A DNA stretch of 64,000 nt from Pseudovibrio japonicus (lineage in GTDB: Bacteria; Pseudomonadota; Alphaproteobacteria; Rhizobiales; Stappiaceae), in contig NZ_BMXE01000010.1 in NCBI RefSeq assembly GCF_014651595.1, positions 55,362 to 119,361 of the forward strand. The letters are read 5' to 3'. Under the pieces are notes generated by a model. That model did not search any database. It saw only the letters and a list, made by a program, of their open reading frames with translations, and was not told the origin of the DNA. Shown in pieces: positions 30,489-39,469 of the stretch. The number at the start of each line of letters is the position of its first letter. Within the stretch, counting starts at the first letter, position 1. A program made the translations under genes and the position numbers.

Positions 30489-30909
30489 TTTTTAGGTTGA
30501 CCCGATGCCTTTGATAATTTTCTAAAATGAAACTAACTACGAATGGTATTGTAAGACGTGCGAACAAGTGCAATATCAAAAAGCGGCATGATTTTAGCTG
30601 CGAAAGAGGTAACTAAGTTCAATACTCATAACCTAAGATGAAACTTAGACTGAAAGACAATGCAAGTCTCCGTACGAATTACATTGCCCGTGTAGCGTAT
30701 CTTATAAATGAAATTGTATTCAATAGTATATGCATCAATTTCTTCATTCGGTGATGAAAATAATTCATTATTGACTAAGATGTATACAGTTTATAGCCTA
30801 ATAAATTACTTTATATAGAAAATAAGACTTAGATTGTTGTATCTCGCTAAGAAATGCAAAATTTAGAAGATCAGCTGTGTTCCTAACAAAACTTGTTTGG
30901 ATTGTGGTC
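30489..30909. other. AT-rich divergent intergenic region of glycan locus
   Basis: Four hundred bases with high A+T and no open frame of note, placed between the acyltransferase and the glycan operon; it must hold the promoters of both. I see no strong operator dyad. Confidence 0.5.
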
Positions 30910-31563
30910 ATGAAAAAACAAATGGCTTATTCTATTTTATTTGCAGTAATTGCTGCCTCTTTCGGTGTATACATCTTTGTTGAGATGCCACATGAGCGGT
31001 ATGTGTCAAGTATATATGTATTTTTATTTAAATTGATGCCATTTATCTTCGCTTCAATAAGTATAAGCCTGTTGGATCGTAATTTCATTCGAAGTCTAAA
31101 TCTCCATTTTGTCGCAGTGATTTTTTGTTTCCTGATTTTCTTTGCTGTTTACGTGCCAAAAATGTTCTTTGACGTAATGGTAGGTGAAGGGAAGAATGTA
31201 TACTACCTTACACTTATCATTGTGCCGTTCATTATTCTGTCGCTTTCGCTAGCTTATCGAATAGGAGGCGGTTCTAGTGGCAATACACTTCGATTGTCAT
31301 TTGCTCTATTATTGATAATGCTTTCTGGCATAGAAGATCTTGCATTTTTTATTGTTAATACGCATGAAATTGGAGCGTTCAACCCTGTGCCCGAAGTATG
31401 GCATTGGGTGTCTCATATCGAGGTTCGGTTAGGCCACCCGCCAAGCAAGTATGAGGTCTACGCCTTTATCATAGGACACTTTGCTCTGGCCGCATTTGTG
31501 CTTTTTTACCCTTTTCGTTCTGTTAGCCGCTTGAAGCCCATTTTTGGAGTGCAGGAAGCGTGA
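30910..31563 (+). CDS. Multi-pass inner-membrane protein, glycan locus
   Basis: 217 residues from ATG 30910 (MKKQMAYSILFAVIAASFGV). Six hydrophobic segments (about 6-24, 40-58, 68-90, 105-125, 135-155, 190-210). Polar loops are short. It resembles no family I can name; first gene of the operon and fused to the next by a TGATG overlap. An in-frame start at 30877 exists but adds only 11 residues. Perhaps a lipid-carrier or export helper. Confidence 0.65.
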   Translation: MKKQMAYSILFAVIAASFGVYIFVEMPHERYVSSIYVFLFKLMPFIFASISISLLDRNFIRSLNLHFVAVIFCFLIFFAVYVPKMFFDVMVGEGKNVYYLTLIIVPFIILSLSLAYRIGGGSSGNTLRLSFALLLIMLSGIEDLAFFIVNTHEIGAFNPVPEVWHWVSHIEVRLGHPPSKYEVYAFIIGHFALAAFVLFYPFRSVSRLKPIFGVQEA

Positions 31564-32795
31564 TGGGCACCCGTCGGCTTAATCCTTCTCCTTTCGCACA
31601 CATCAAAGTTATTGTTACCTGTGTTCGGTACAGAATTGCGCATGCGGTTATGAAAAGCCTCTCCGAGGCTGGAGCAAGAGTGATTGCAGGTGACTGTATT
31701 GACAGGCCGATTGGTAGGTATTCGAACTACTGTGACCAATACTTTAAATATAGCGATCCGTTCGATGACCCAGAAAAATTCGTTCAGGCTATAATTGCAA
31801 AAGCGAAAAGTTCCGGCGCAAGCCTCATTGTACCAACTTTCACGGAAACCCAGATAATTGCAAGATACCAGGACCGCCTTTTAAAAGAGGGGGTTAGAAT
31901 GATACTTTCTCCAAGTGAACTCATTCAATACGCTGATGACAAGGCTGCGATAACCAAGCATGCGCAGAAGCTAGGATTGAAGGTCCCGCCTTCCTGGTAC
32001 CCAAAGTCAATATCGGATGTGCACTTGTTGCAAGCCGAGCTGCCTTACCCTGTAATCATAAAGTCAAAAGGTGGAAAAGCGGGTGAAGGGCAAAGGATTG
32101 TCCAGAACTCTGAACAACTTATCCCTGCATACTTGGATCTGGTCGATGAGCTAATGCCATCTGAAGAAACGTTCCCCTTTGTCCAGCAATTGGTGAAAGG
32201 AATGAACATCGGTGCGGCTTTTATTTTTTTTAATGGGAGACAACAGGCTTCCTACAGTTTTGAAGTTGGAAGAACATTCAGGCGGGTTCACTCCATCGAC
32301 AGGCGCAGCGTACGTCATAAGAAGGCAATTGAGGATGGCAGGTGCTTACTGGAAGATTTGAATTGGCACGGCGTGGCTCAGTTAGACTATATCCTGGATG
32401 CTGAGACCGGAGTTCCTTATCTGCTTGAGATTAATCCAAGGTTTTGGGGGTCTGTTAGCAATGCGATTGAAGCAGGAGTAGACTTCCCAAAGGTCTTATT
32501 GCAGTTAGATCAAGGTGATGTTTCACCGATTTCGAGACCTCAAAAAGATGGCATACGGTCCATCTGGTTTTACCCTTATTTGCTCTCAGCTAGCCAATCA
32601 CTGTTTTCCGGTAGGTTTCGTGAGTTTTATGCTCACTTGTTTAATCCGTTTAGCAGTCATATCCGATTTGATGATTTATCAATCTCTGATTTGAAACCGA
32701 CCCTCTACGAGCCCGTGCTTGGATTGCTCAATGTGCTGCGTACCGGAGGCTTGGCGCTAGACACTCGAAAAGAAAAGGGAGGACCGTGGTTGTGA
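31563..32795 (+). CDS. ATP-grasp ligase, glycan locus
   Basis: About 410 residues. The pre-ATP-grasp domain starts KVIVTCVRYRIAHAVMKSLS; the ATP-grasp fold shows YPVIIKSKGGKAGEGQRIV (P-loop-like Lys), FVQQLVKGMNIGAAFIF and GVAQLDYILD with PYLLEINPRFWGSVSNAIEA (metal ligands Asp, Glu and Asn). It joins a carboxylate to an amine or thiol using ATP, so it may attach an amino acid to a sugar. Overlaps the membrane gene by one base and the oxidoreductase by ten. Confidence 0.85.
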   Translation: MGTRRLNPSPFAHIKVIVTCVRYRIAHAVMKSLSEAGARVIAGDCIDRPIGRYSNYCDQYFKYSDPFDDPEKFVQAIIAKAKSSGASLIVPTFTETQIIARYQDRLLKEGVRMILSPSELIQYADDKAAITKHAQKLGLKVPPSWYPKSISDVHLLQAELPYPVIIKSKGGKAGEGQRIVQNSEQLIPAYLDLVDELMPSEETFPFVQQLVKGMNIGAAFIFFNGRQQASYSFEVGRTFRRVHSIDRRSVRHKKAIEDGRCLLEDLNWHGVAQLDYILDAETGVPYLLEINPRFWGSVSNAIEAGVDFPKVLLQLDQGDVSPISRPQKDGIRSIWFYPYLLSASQSLFSGRFREFYAHLFNPFSSHIRFDDLSISDLKPTLYEPVLGLLNVLRTGGLALDTRKEKGGPWL

Positions 32796-33955
32796 CGGAT
32801 GGTTCCACCCTACAAGCTGCATACGTGAATAAAGGAATCCGCTCCAGAGAGATTGCGGTTGTTATCGGAGCTGGCTTTTATGGCTGTACGCTTGCTTTAG
32901 AGCTGGCGCGTTACTACCAGTCGGTGGTTTTGATAGAATCCGAAGAAGCGATTATGTGCCGGGCGTCCTATCACAATCAAGCGCGTGTTCACATGGGGTA
33001 TCATTATCCGCGCTGCCTGAAAACGGCACAAAGTTGCCGGAGAAACTACCAGCAGTTTTTGAACGAATTTCCTGACACCATAGAACACTCTTCGCCATCT
33101 TATTACGCAATTGCCCAAAAAGACTCAAAAGTCACAGCGCAGGATTTCGAGGAATTCTGCCAACGCATCGGAGCACCTTTACAACGATGCGATCTTAGAA
33201 CGGCTTCTGCCATCGCACCGTATGGCGTCGAGCAAGTATATAAAGTTGTAGAGGCGTCTTTTAATGCCTTTAAGCTGCGCCGAGATATGGCAAGTAAATT
33301 GCGGTCTGCGAATGTCAAAACAATGCTCAGTACGCGCGCAGTACAAATTTCGAAAACCAATAGTTCCTATAGCGTTTTAGTTGAACACTCCAATGTAAGT
33401 TCAAGCCTTCCTGCCGATGTAGTTTATATTTGCGCTTATTCGGATATAAATCGGCTGCTGATGCGAAGTGGGATGCGGACTGTGCCCTTGCATCACCAGC
33501 TTACCGAAATGAGCTTGTTAGATAGTTCCAGTAAGCTCCCTAACATGTCATTGACGATCATGGACGGACCGTTCTTTTCGCTGACACCATTTCCAAGCCT
33601 CGATTTGCAAGTATTATCGCACGTTAGTTATACGCCTCATTTTGTTTGGTTGGATGAGGGTGGAGAAAACCTGCCAGATAGTAAGAAAGTACTGGCGTCC
33701 TACCCCAAAAGTAACAATCGGAAGATGATTTTAGATGCGGGGCGCTACTCACCCGCAATTGGAAATTCAGTGTATCTGGAGTCTTTGTGGGCAGTAAAAA
33801 CTATGATCCCAACCCAACAACACAACGACGGACGTTCTGTATTATTCCGTGAATGTGATGAAGCTGTCTATGCTGTTTTAGGAAGCAAGATCGACAATAT
33901 TTTTGACATGCGCTCGATGCTGAGAAGAAGATATCAGGAGTATATATATGCATGA
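32786..33955 (+). CDS. FAD-dependent oxidoreductase (DAO family)
   Basis: 389 residues. The FAD-binding Rossmann motif VVIGAGFYGCTLALELAR lies at about 25-42, with the Glu at the second strand (VVLIESEE), an HNQARVHMGYHYPR segment near the active site, and a late FAD-contact region (YLESLWAVKTMIPT). The DAO fold oxidises amines or amino acids; here perhaps an amino-sugar or amino-acid decoration. GTG start at 32786 follows AGGGAGGACC. Overlaps the upstream ATP-grasp gene and the glycosyltransferase downstream by 8 bp. Confidence 0.8.
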   Translation: MVVTDGSTLQAAYVNKGIRSREIAVVIGAGFYGCTLALELARYYQSVVLIESEEAIMCRASYHNQARVHMGYHYPRCLKTAQSCRRNYQQFLNEFPDTIEHSSPSYYAIAQKDSKVTAQDFEEFCQRIGAPLQRCDLRTASAIAPYGVEQVYKVVEASFNAFKLRRDMASKLRSANVKTMLSTRAVQISKTNSSYSVLVEHSNVSSSLPADVVYICAYSDINRLLMRSGMRTVPLHHQLTEMSLLDSSSKLPNMSLTIMDGPFFSLTPFPSLDLQVLSHVSYTPHFVWLDEGGENLPDSKKVLASYPKSNNRKMILDAGRYSPAIGNSVYLESLWAVKTMIPTQQHNDGRSVLFRECDEAVYAVLGSKIDNIFDMRSMLRRRYQEYIYA

Positions 33956-34925
33956 TAATTCTTTTGTTTCGATAGTTTTCCCTTTGACTACCTTTAATGA
34001 GGCCGCAGAAAGATCTATTGTATTAGCAAGTCAACTTATTTCGGAGCAGTATGAAGACTACGAAATAATTCTAGTTGATGATCACCTGGATTTACGATCT
34101 GAGGCGAAACTTACAGATCTTACAGAAAAGCATCATAATTTCCGAAATATCCGTCACGGACGTTCATATGGACCGGAAGCTTCTGTAGTGACAGGGATCA
34201 ACCATGCGATCGGTAACTATGTAGTCGTTTTCCATCCTGAGCAGGACCCTGTGGTAGCCATTCCAGAGATTATTTCTTTTTGCAAACTCCGAGCTGATAT
34301 CGTGTATGGAGTTGATAAGAGCCAACGAAAAAGAGTTGGTTTTTCTGGGTATCTCAGCGACATATATTATTGGTACCTCAGTCGTTTCACCGACCTTCGC
34401 ATTCCGCGTTATCATACAGGCCTTCTTTGTTTAAGCCGCAGGGCTGCATCGTCATTTAAGCGGCTAAATCACACCTCCGGAAAGCTTGTATTTTCAAGTA
34501 GCCTCAGCAATCTTAAAAGTTGCAGTTTTCATTACAAAGTCATTAAACGAACCGAGCCTTCGGTGGTTGACGCGATTGGTTTAGCAACCGATACAGTCCT
34601 GGAAAACTCAGTTCATCCTTTGAAGTTGCTACTAAGCGCCAGTCGTGGCCTCATAGGAATAGCAGGAATTCTATTCTTATTCTTGTCGTGGCAAATAACA
34701 ACGATACCTCACGAGAATGTTTTCTTTCCCATGTTTATGGGCGCATTATCTGTTGTCTTGCTATTTTCTGTTTGTATGTTGGTTTTACTAGCAGAATACA
34801 TGCTTCGTTTGTTTCTGCTCCTTCGCCCTAACTCTTCGAATATTGTAGAGAAAGATCGGCGTAGTTCGATCATGTTAAATCCTGATCGGTTGAATGTCAT
34901 CATAGAGAGGGCGTCGAATGACTAA
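33948..34925 (+). CDS. Family 2 glycosyltransferase with two C-terminal membrane helices
   Basis: 325 residues. GT-A fold with SIVFPLTTFNEAAERSIVLA, EIILVDDHLD (nucleotide-sugar Asp-Asp) and RSYGPEASVVTGINHAIGNY. Where most GT2 enzymes have DxD it reads VFHPEQDPV, so it may be divergent. Two hydrophobic helices at about 230-250 and 265-290 resemble the GtrB/DPM1 group that loads polyprenyl phosphate. It probably transfers a sugar to the lipid carrier. Overlaps both neighbours by 8 bp. Confidence 0.8.
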   Translation: MHDNSFVSIVFPLTTFNEAAERSIVLASQLISEQYEDYEIILVDDHLDLRSEAKLTDLTEKHHNFRNIRHGRSYGPEASVVTGINHAIGNYVVVFHPEQDPVVAIPEIISFCKLRADIVYGVDKSQRKRVGFSGYLSDIYYWYLSRFTDLRIPRYHTGLLCLSRRAASSFKRLNHTSGKLVFSSSLSNLKSCSFHYKVIKRTEPSVVDAIGLATDTVLENSVHPLKLLLSASRGLIGIAGILFLFLSWQITTIPHENVFFPMFMGALSVVLLFSVCMLVLLAEYMLRLFLLLRPNSSNIVEKDRRSSIMLNPDRLNVIIERASND

Positions 34926-35727
34926 CCTATCCGGCATTCCAAACTATGAGGTCAAAGAGTTCGCGGCAAAAAAAGCTCGTTACTGCCTATGCATATTTGT
35001 ACTCAATGAAGGTGCTAGAATCCGAAAGCAGCTAAAACGGTGCTCTAAGATCAGTGATACGGTCGACATCATCATTGCGGATGGTGGCAGCACAGATAAC
35101 TCACTTGATCCCTCGTTTCTTTTGAACCAAGGCGTCAGAACACTTCTGACCAAGGCAGAAACTGGGCGCCTTGGAACCCAGTTGCGTATGGCAATGCACT
35201 ATGCGCTAGAGCAAGGGTATCAGGGCGTTGTCACGATGGATGGCAACAATAAGGACAATCCTGAACACGCCCTTAGGTTTCTGAGTGCGCTCGACGAAGG
35301 ATATGATCATGTTCAAGGGTCTCGTTATATAGCGGGTGGGAAAGCCATCAACACGCCGATCCTACGCAACCTGGGCATTTGTTATGTACATGCACCTCTA
35401 ATTAGCTTTGCGGCAGGTTTCCGCTACACAGATACAACGAATGGTTTTCGTGCCTACAGCAAGGCTCTTTTAACTTCGGATGATATTGCTTTGTTCCGGC
35501 CAATTTTTGTGGGCTATGAATTACATTATTACCTAGCTATTCGGGCGGCTAACATTGGAATGAGGGTTAAAGAGGTTCCAGTGACTCGGTCCTATCCCCG
35601 TTACGAAAAGACACCCACAAAGATAACGCCAATCAAGGGTAATCTAACGATTATTGTCAAACTGCTGATGGCAGTACTAGGACAATTCAACCCACCAAAA
35701 AATTCGGCAGACAGGGCAGCTTCATGA
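34918..35727 (+). CDS. Family 2 glycosyltransferase (DPM1-like)
   Basis: 269 residues. RYCLCIFVLNEGARIRKQLK, VDIIIADGGSTDNS, then VVTMDGNNKDNPE (a DGN variant of DxD), YDHVQGSRYIAGG and TDTTNGFRAYSK with EVPVTRSYPRYE at the end, all typical of dolichyl/polyprenyl-phosphate mannosyltransferase-type enzymes without membrane helices. Likely the second sugar transferase of the glycan locus. It overlaps neighbours by 8 and 4 bp. Confidence 0.87.
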   Translation: MTNLSGIPNYEVKEFAAKKARYCLCIFVLNEGARIRKQLKRCSKISDTVDIIIADGGSTDNSLDPSFLLNQGVRTLLTKAETGRLGTQLRMAMHYALEQGYQGVVTMDGNNKDNPEHALRFLSALDEGYDHVQGSRYIAGGKAINTPILRNLGICYVHAPLISFAAGFRYTDTTNGFRAYSKALLTSDDIALFRPIFVGYELHYYLAIRAANIGMRVKEVPVTRSYPRYEKTPTKITPIKGNLTIIVKLLMAVLGQFNPPKNSADRAAS

Positions 35728-36497
35728 AATCAAGAGCCTTATTGGGTTATACTGGGTACGTCGGCAGCACACTTCGTCAAAGTAATCACTATACTGCCGT
35801 TTTTAACTCCACGAATATTCAATCAATTGATGGGAAAGAGTTCGACCAAATCATCATAGCTGCAGCTCCAGCTGAAAAGTGGAGAGCCAACCAGCATAGT
35901 GTTGCAGATCTGCTGAATATTGAGAAACTAATTGGGCATTTGAAACAGGTAAGTGCCAGACAGGCAGTCCTGATTTCTACTGTCGATGTTTATCCCGACC
36001 CTATTGGTGTGAATGAAACGAACCAGATTGATGCTGATCAGAACCATCCCTACGGCCGTCATCGCTTATTGTTAGAAAGAGAAGTTGCTGGACTGTTTGC
36101 CACTAAAATAATCCGTCTACCGGGTCTGTTTGGTAATGGGTTAAAGAAAAACATCATATTTGATTATTTAAATGACAATCAGATTGAAAAAATAGACACC
36201 CGATCCCAGTTCCAGTTCTACAATATGGCCCGCCTTGCATACGATATCGAGCGTATCGTGGAAAATGACCACATGTCTGTCGTCAATTTGACTGTTGAAC
36301 CTGTCAAGGCCGCACAAGTTTCTCTTGCGTGCACTGGCAGGGAACACAAAAATCATCCCCTCAAAGCTCCACCGCGATACGATGTGAAATCAATCTACGC
36401 AGAACAGTTTGGCGGAAGAAATGGATATTTCTACTCCGCTAACGAATGTCTAACGGACATTGCTGCTTTTTCAAAAGTGCAGAGGGAAAATGCCTGA
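35724..36497 (+). CDS. NAD-dependent epimerase/dehydratase-like protein
   Basis: 257 residues of a short Rossmann protein: LLGYTGYVGSTLRQS (nucleotide-binding loop TGYVGS), IIIAAAPAEKWRANQ, VLISTVDVYPDP and HPYGRHRLLLEREV with the Tyr-x-x-x-Arg in place of the usual Tyr-x-x-x-Lys. The Lys to Arg change may alter or abolish catalysis; it may be a nucleotide-sugar reductase or a binding protein. Overlaps the next gene by 8 bp (ATGCCTGA). Confidence 0.7.
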   Translation: MKSRALLGYTGYVGSTLRQSNHYTAVFNSTNIQSIDGKEFDQIIIAAAPAEKWRANQHSVADLLNIEKLIGHLKQVSARQAVLISTVDVYPDPIGVNETNQIDADQNHPYGRHRLLLEREVAGLFATKIIRLPGLFGNGLKKNIIFDYLNDNQIEKIDTRSQFQFYNMARLAYDIERIVENDHMSVVNLTVEPVKAAQVSLACTGREHKNHPLKAPPRYDVKSIYAEQFGGRNGYFYSANECLTDIAAFSKVQRENA

Positions 36498-37329
36498 GAA
36501 ATTATCTGTTTCGGCAATCGCATGGCCTGCAAATCGTGAATTAGAGTTTGCGAAATTATTGGAGCAGAACGCAATCCAAGGTATTGAGGCAGTTCCACAC
36601 CGCGTTCTTAATTCTGGCAAGACAGCTGTCGCCTACAAACGTTTTTGGGCGGAGCGCGGTATACAAATTTGTGCAATGCAGGCGCTGTTATATGGTGCGC
36701 CTCCATTCCACCTTTTCGGGGGACGGGAGCTGCGCGACAAAATGACTTCCTATTTAAAGATGGTCCTTCAAATGGCAGGGGAGTTAGAAGCAAAGGCGCT
36801 GGTATTTGGCTCACCAAAACAACGCATACGCGGTGCTCTCGATCTTGATCAAGCTATGTCGATTGCGGCGGATTTTTTCCATACACTTGGCGAGTATGCC
36901 CTGCAATTTGACACAAAAATTTGTATTGAACCGAATCCGGAAACTTATGGCTGTGATTTTGTTACGAAGGTCTCTCACGCAGAGACACTCGTAAATAAAG
37001 TGGGAAGCGCGGGTTTTGGATTGCATTTGGACGCGGGTGGAATGTTCCTTTCTAAGGAAAAGCCAGAGAGCTGTCTTAAGGCTCTTGGCAGTAAAATCTG
37101 CCACTTCCATATAAGTAATCCAGATTTGGATCCGATACACATCACGGTCCGTGATTTGGAGCAGCACCATTTCAAATGTGCGGATTCTCTAGCGTCCATT
37201 CATTATGATGGGTGGCGCTCAATTGAGATGAAATCTACGCCAAACATAGATCGCGACTTGATCTCAGCTATCAATTACGCCCGCGCCATCTACTACACAA
37301 AAAGTAAAAGTCTTGGGCGGGTTCATTGA
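36490..37329 (+). CDS. Sugar-phosphate isomerase/epimerase (xylose-isomerase-like TIM barrel)
   Basis: 279 residues from ATG 36490 (MPEKLSVSAIAWPANRELEF). The metal-site pattern of AP-endonuclease-2-type barrels is present: KICIEPNPETYGCDF (Glu), GFGLHLDAGGM (Asp), ICHFHISNPD (His) and SIEMKSTP (Glu). It likely isomerises or epimerises a sugar used by the glycosyltransferases. Overlaps the epimerase-like gene by 8 bp and the flippase by 4. Confidence 0.82.
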   Translation: MPEKLSVSAIAWPANRELEFAKLLEQNAIQGIEAVPHRVLNSGKTAVAYKRFWAERGIQICAMQALLYGAPPFHLFGGRELRDKMTSYLKMVLQMAGELEAKALVFGSPKQRIRGALDLDQAMSIAADFFHTLGEYALQFDTKICIEPNPETYGCDFVTKVSHAETLVNKVGSAGFGLHLDAGGMFLSKEKPESCLKALGSKICHFHISNPDLDPIHITVRDLEQHHFKCADSLASIHYDGWRSIEMKSTPNIDRDLISAINYARAIYYTKSKSLGRVH

Positions 37330-38786
37330 ACGAACATTCCTTTTCAAAAGCACTTCAAAATGACTTGCTGTCCAGTCCGGGAACCAAACTTACGTGGTTG
37401 TTCTTGGGAAGTGTTGTTTTTCGCGTGGTTTCCGCTCTCACAACAATAATGTTGATCTACTTTTTGACGGCTGGAAACTACGGTGAATTAATGACTGTCG
37501 TTTTCTGGTCTCAACTCATCGGCCTTGTTTCCAGTGCAGGCCTCGCAGATCTAATCATAAAACGTCGAAGCATGTATTCTATGCCGGATACAGCAACTCA
37601 AGTTCTGCATGCTTGGGCTATTGCAATTATTCTTGGAGCAACATTAGTATTTTTTCTTTATGTTACATTGTTGAGGAGTACTCTTAGTCAGGAAGCGAAC
37701 ACGGTCTTTTTTTTATGTGCGAGTTCGAGCATATTTCTTGCGATGAACTATATCTCGCAGGGTGCTATGCGCTCGAGCGGTAAGGTGATTACTCAAGCGC
37801 AGATGTTAATAGCTGCAGCACTTGTAACGAACTCAGGTTTGGTATTCATTGCTTGGAAGTATCAGAGTCTGCTATTTCTTGGATATTGGTACCTTGTTGC
37901 ATTATCCATACTTTTTTTGGTTAATATGGCTATTTTGGTACACTATGGCTTATTTGGCATCAGAAAGTTTACTGTCGCTTTTCTAGCTAGAATGCTTCAA
38001 CAAACCTTGCCTTATGGGATTGTTCAAGTTCTCTACCTTCTTCTACCTATATTGTCTTCAACCATAGTTTTGGTCCACTTTGGAAAAGATGTCGCCGGAA
38101 GCAATAATGTGGTCATGGCTCTTTTTATGGCTGCAGCTAACATCGCACTTATTTTGGATCATGCTTTTTTCCCAATGCTCTCAGTGGCAGTGCGGGGAAG
38201 GGGACATCTCTGTTCGGCATATTTCCTTATGAGTATTTTTTTAAGCCTCCCTGCTTTGGCTCTATTTGGATTTCATGGTGACTGGATCGCTTCTATCTTC
38301 CCTGCAGGCTATACATCAGTAAATAGCATCATAATCGTTTTAGCGTTTCTAATCCCGATTAGGTTTGGCAGCCAATGCTTATCTGTTGTGATACGTCTTG
38401 GTGGGTCGCAAAGAATTACGATTCTAAGCTTGTGTGCGGCGGTATCGTTGTTAGGCATGTACGGGCTTTGTATGCGTTACATTCCAACTTTTTCGGAGAA
38501 AGTTGAATCTCCAGCGATGGTTTTGCTTTTGGTTGAAGCCAATGTATTTTTAGTGTTGTTGACGGTTACCCATACGATTTTGGTTAAGTCAGCAATCTTT
38601 CAAGGTTTAAAGGCAATAACTTATTCAACATCTCTTGCTGGTGTTACCCTGGTTTTGCTTAATAATTGCGGCTTTGTACCTTGGTTCGGAATCTTGATCA
38701 GCGGAATGGTATACATCGGAACTTTCGCTCTAAGTGGATCCGTGAAATTAATACGTGATTGCTTACGCTATGAGCTTCAAAGTTGA
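37326..38786 (+). CDS. Polysaccharide flippase (Wzx/MOP family)
   Basis: 486 residues, TTG start at 37326 overlapping the previous stop. Twelve or so hydrophobic helices spread over the whole length, with short basic loops, e.g. FRVVSALTTIMLIYFLTAGN and the early GNYGELMTVVFWSQLIG typical of MOP exporters. It moves lipid-linked sugar chains across the inner membrane. Last gene of the glycan operon; no polymerase or ligase is evident, so the product may be a short oligosaccharide. Confidence 0.88.
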   Translation: MNEHSFSKALQNDLLSSPGTKLTWLFLGSVVFRVVSALTTIMLIYFLTAGNYGELMTVVFWSQLIGLVSSAGLADLIIKRRSMYSMPDTATQVLHAWAIAIILGATLVFFLYVTLLRSTLSQEANTVFFLCASSSIFLAMNYISQGAMRSSGKVITQAQMLIAAALVTNSGLVFIAWKYQSLLFLGYWYLVALSILFLVNMAILVHYGLFGIRKFTVAFLARMLQQTLPYGIVQVLYLLLPILSSTIVLVHFGKDVAGSNNVVMALFMAAANIALILDHAFFPMLSVAVRGRGHLCSAYFLMSIFLSLPALALFGFHGDWIASIFPAGYTSVNSIIIVLAFLIPIRFGSQCLSVVIRLGGSQRITILSLCAAVSLLGMYGLCMRYIPTFSEKVESPAMVLLLVEANVFLVLLTVTHTILVKSAIFQGLKAITYSTSLAGVTLVLLNNCGFVPWFGILISGMVYIGTFALSGSVKLIRDCLRYELQS

Positions 38787-39230
38787 CGCGGAAAGATACT
38801 TCGAAGTTTTTTCTATAATGCGTATCTTTTAGGCATATTAACTTCTCTGAAGCTCACAGGATCGCGGTCATCTAACTGGCCTGTTTGTATGGGGCTTGTC
38901 TAGCTGAGCATGAGGGATCAACGTTCAGTCAGTTTGGCGAGCGTCACAGCTCCGGGAATGCCTTGGGTTAAGTCGATCCCGGTCAATCTGCCTATCTGGT
39001 AGCTTGCTTAAGCCGTGCCAATATGCACAACAGAGAGGAGATAAAGTAGGACATGCCTATTGAGGTGTAAATTGGGGAAAGGTTCCGATCTAAATGGCGA
39101 TAACCAAGCGTTTTTGTACACCATGCGTGAGGGACGCCGCGTGTCTCTTTTATATAAGTTCGAACGCGTCGATGGGGGGCTTGCTAGACATTCGGTAGGA
39201 TAACATTATTGTGGCACAAATAACGTCCAG
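38787..39230. other. Intergenic region before the right end of island 1
   Basis: No gene recognised. It leads to the arm repeats and the attachment core; short frames read from it are products of those repeats. Confidence 0.5.
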
Positions 39231-39255
39231 CTACATAACAAACTACATAACATTT
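39231..39255 (+). repeat. Integrase arm-type repeats, right end of island 1
   Basis: Two copies of CTACATAACA (39231-39240 and 39243-39252) followed by TTT, identical over 25 bp to 3003-3027 at the left end. They lie 103 bp before the attachment core, so the same integrase should bind both ends. Confidence 0.75.
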
Positions 39256-39357
39256 TGTCCCTTGCGAGAAATCTGACAAGAAATGTTTATACGTTAACAT
39301 ATTGAAATACATATCAAAATTTCTTTTTTTACGCATGTACTCCAACTTCTCAAGAAA

Positions 39358-39374
39358 TCCCTCCGTGTCCGCCA
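39358..39374 (+). repeat. att core copy 2 (right end of island 1, left end of island 2)
   Basis: TCCCTCCGTGTCCGCCA, identical to the tRNA-Ser end at 2885-2901; identity extends to 20 bp (39356-39375). It sits between the two islands and would be the attR of island 1 and attL of island 2. Confidence 0.9.
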
Positions 39375-39469
39375 TTTCCCTAATGTGCTGATTTATAGTT
39401 TTGATTGAAAATCAGCAGCTTAGTACCCCCACCACTTTTTCATAGATGGCAGAATGGCCAGTTTTGTAG

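Larger units (their letters stand above)
2885..39374. mobile_element. Genomic island 1, integrated at tRNA-Ser
   Basis: Bounded by the 17-20 bp tRNA-derived direct repeats. The integrase lies just inside the left end, and matching 25-bp integrase arm-type repeats lie inside both ends (3003-3027 and 39231-39255). Contents are an int gene, an AlpA/primase/helicase replication module, two divergent arms of small genes, metal and cell-wall genes, and a glycan locus. No capsid, tail, terminase or conjugation genes are visible, so it resembles a satellite-like or integrative mobilisable element that relies on a helper. That classification is inference. Confidence 0.8.

Noticed and set aside
39184..39375. 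Minus-strand frames starting MADTEG at both right ends (also 48324-48527)
   Set aside because: Their similar beginnings are just the antisense of the att core, and CYVVCYV is antisense of the arm repeats; no coding signal.
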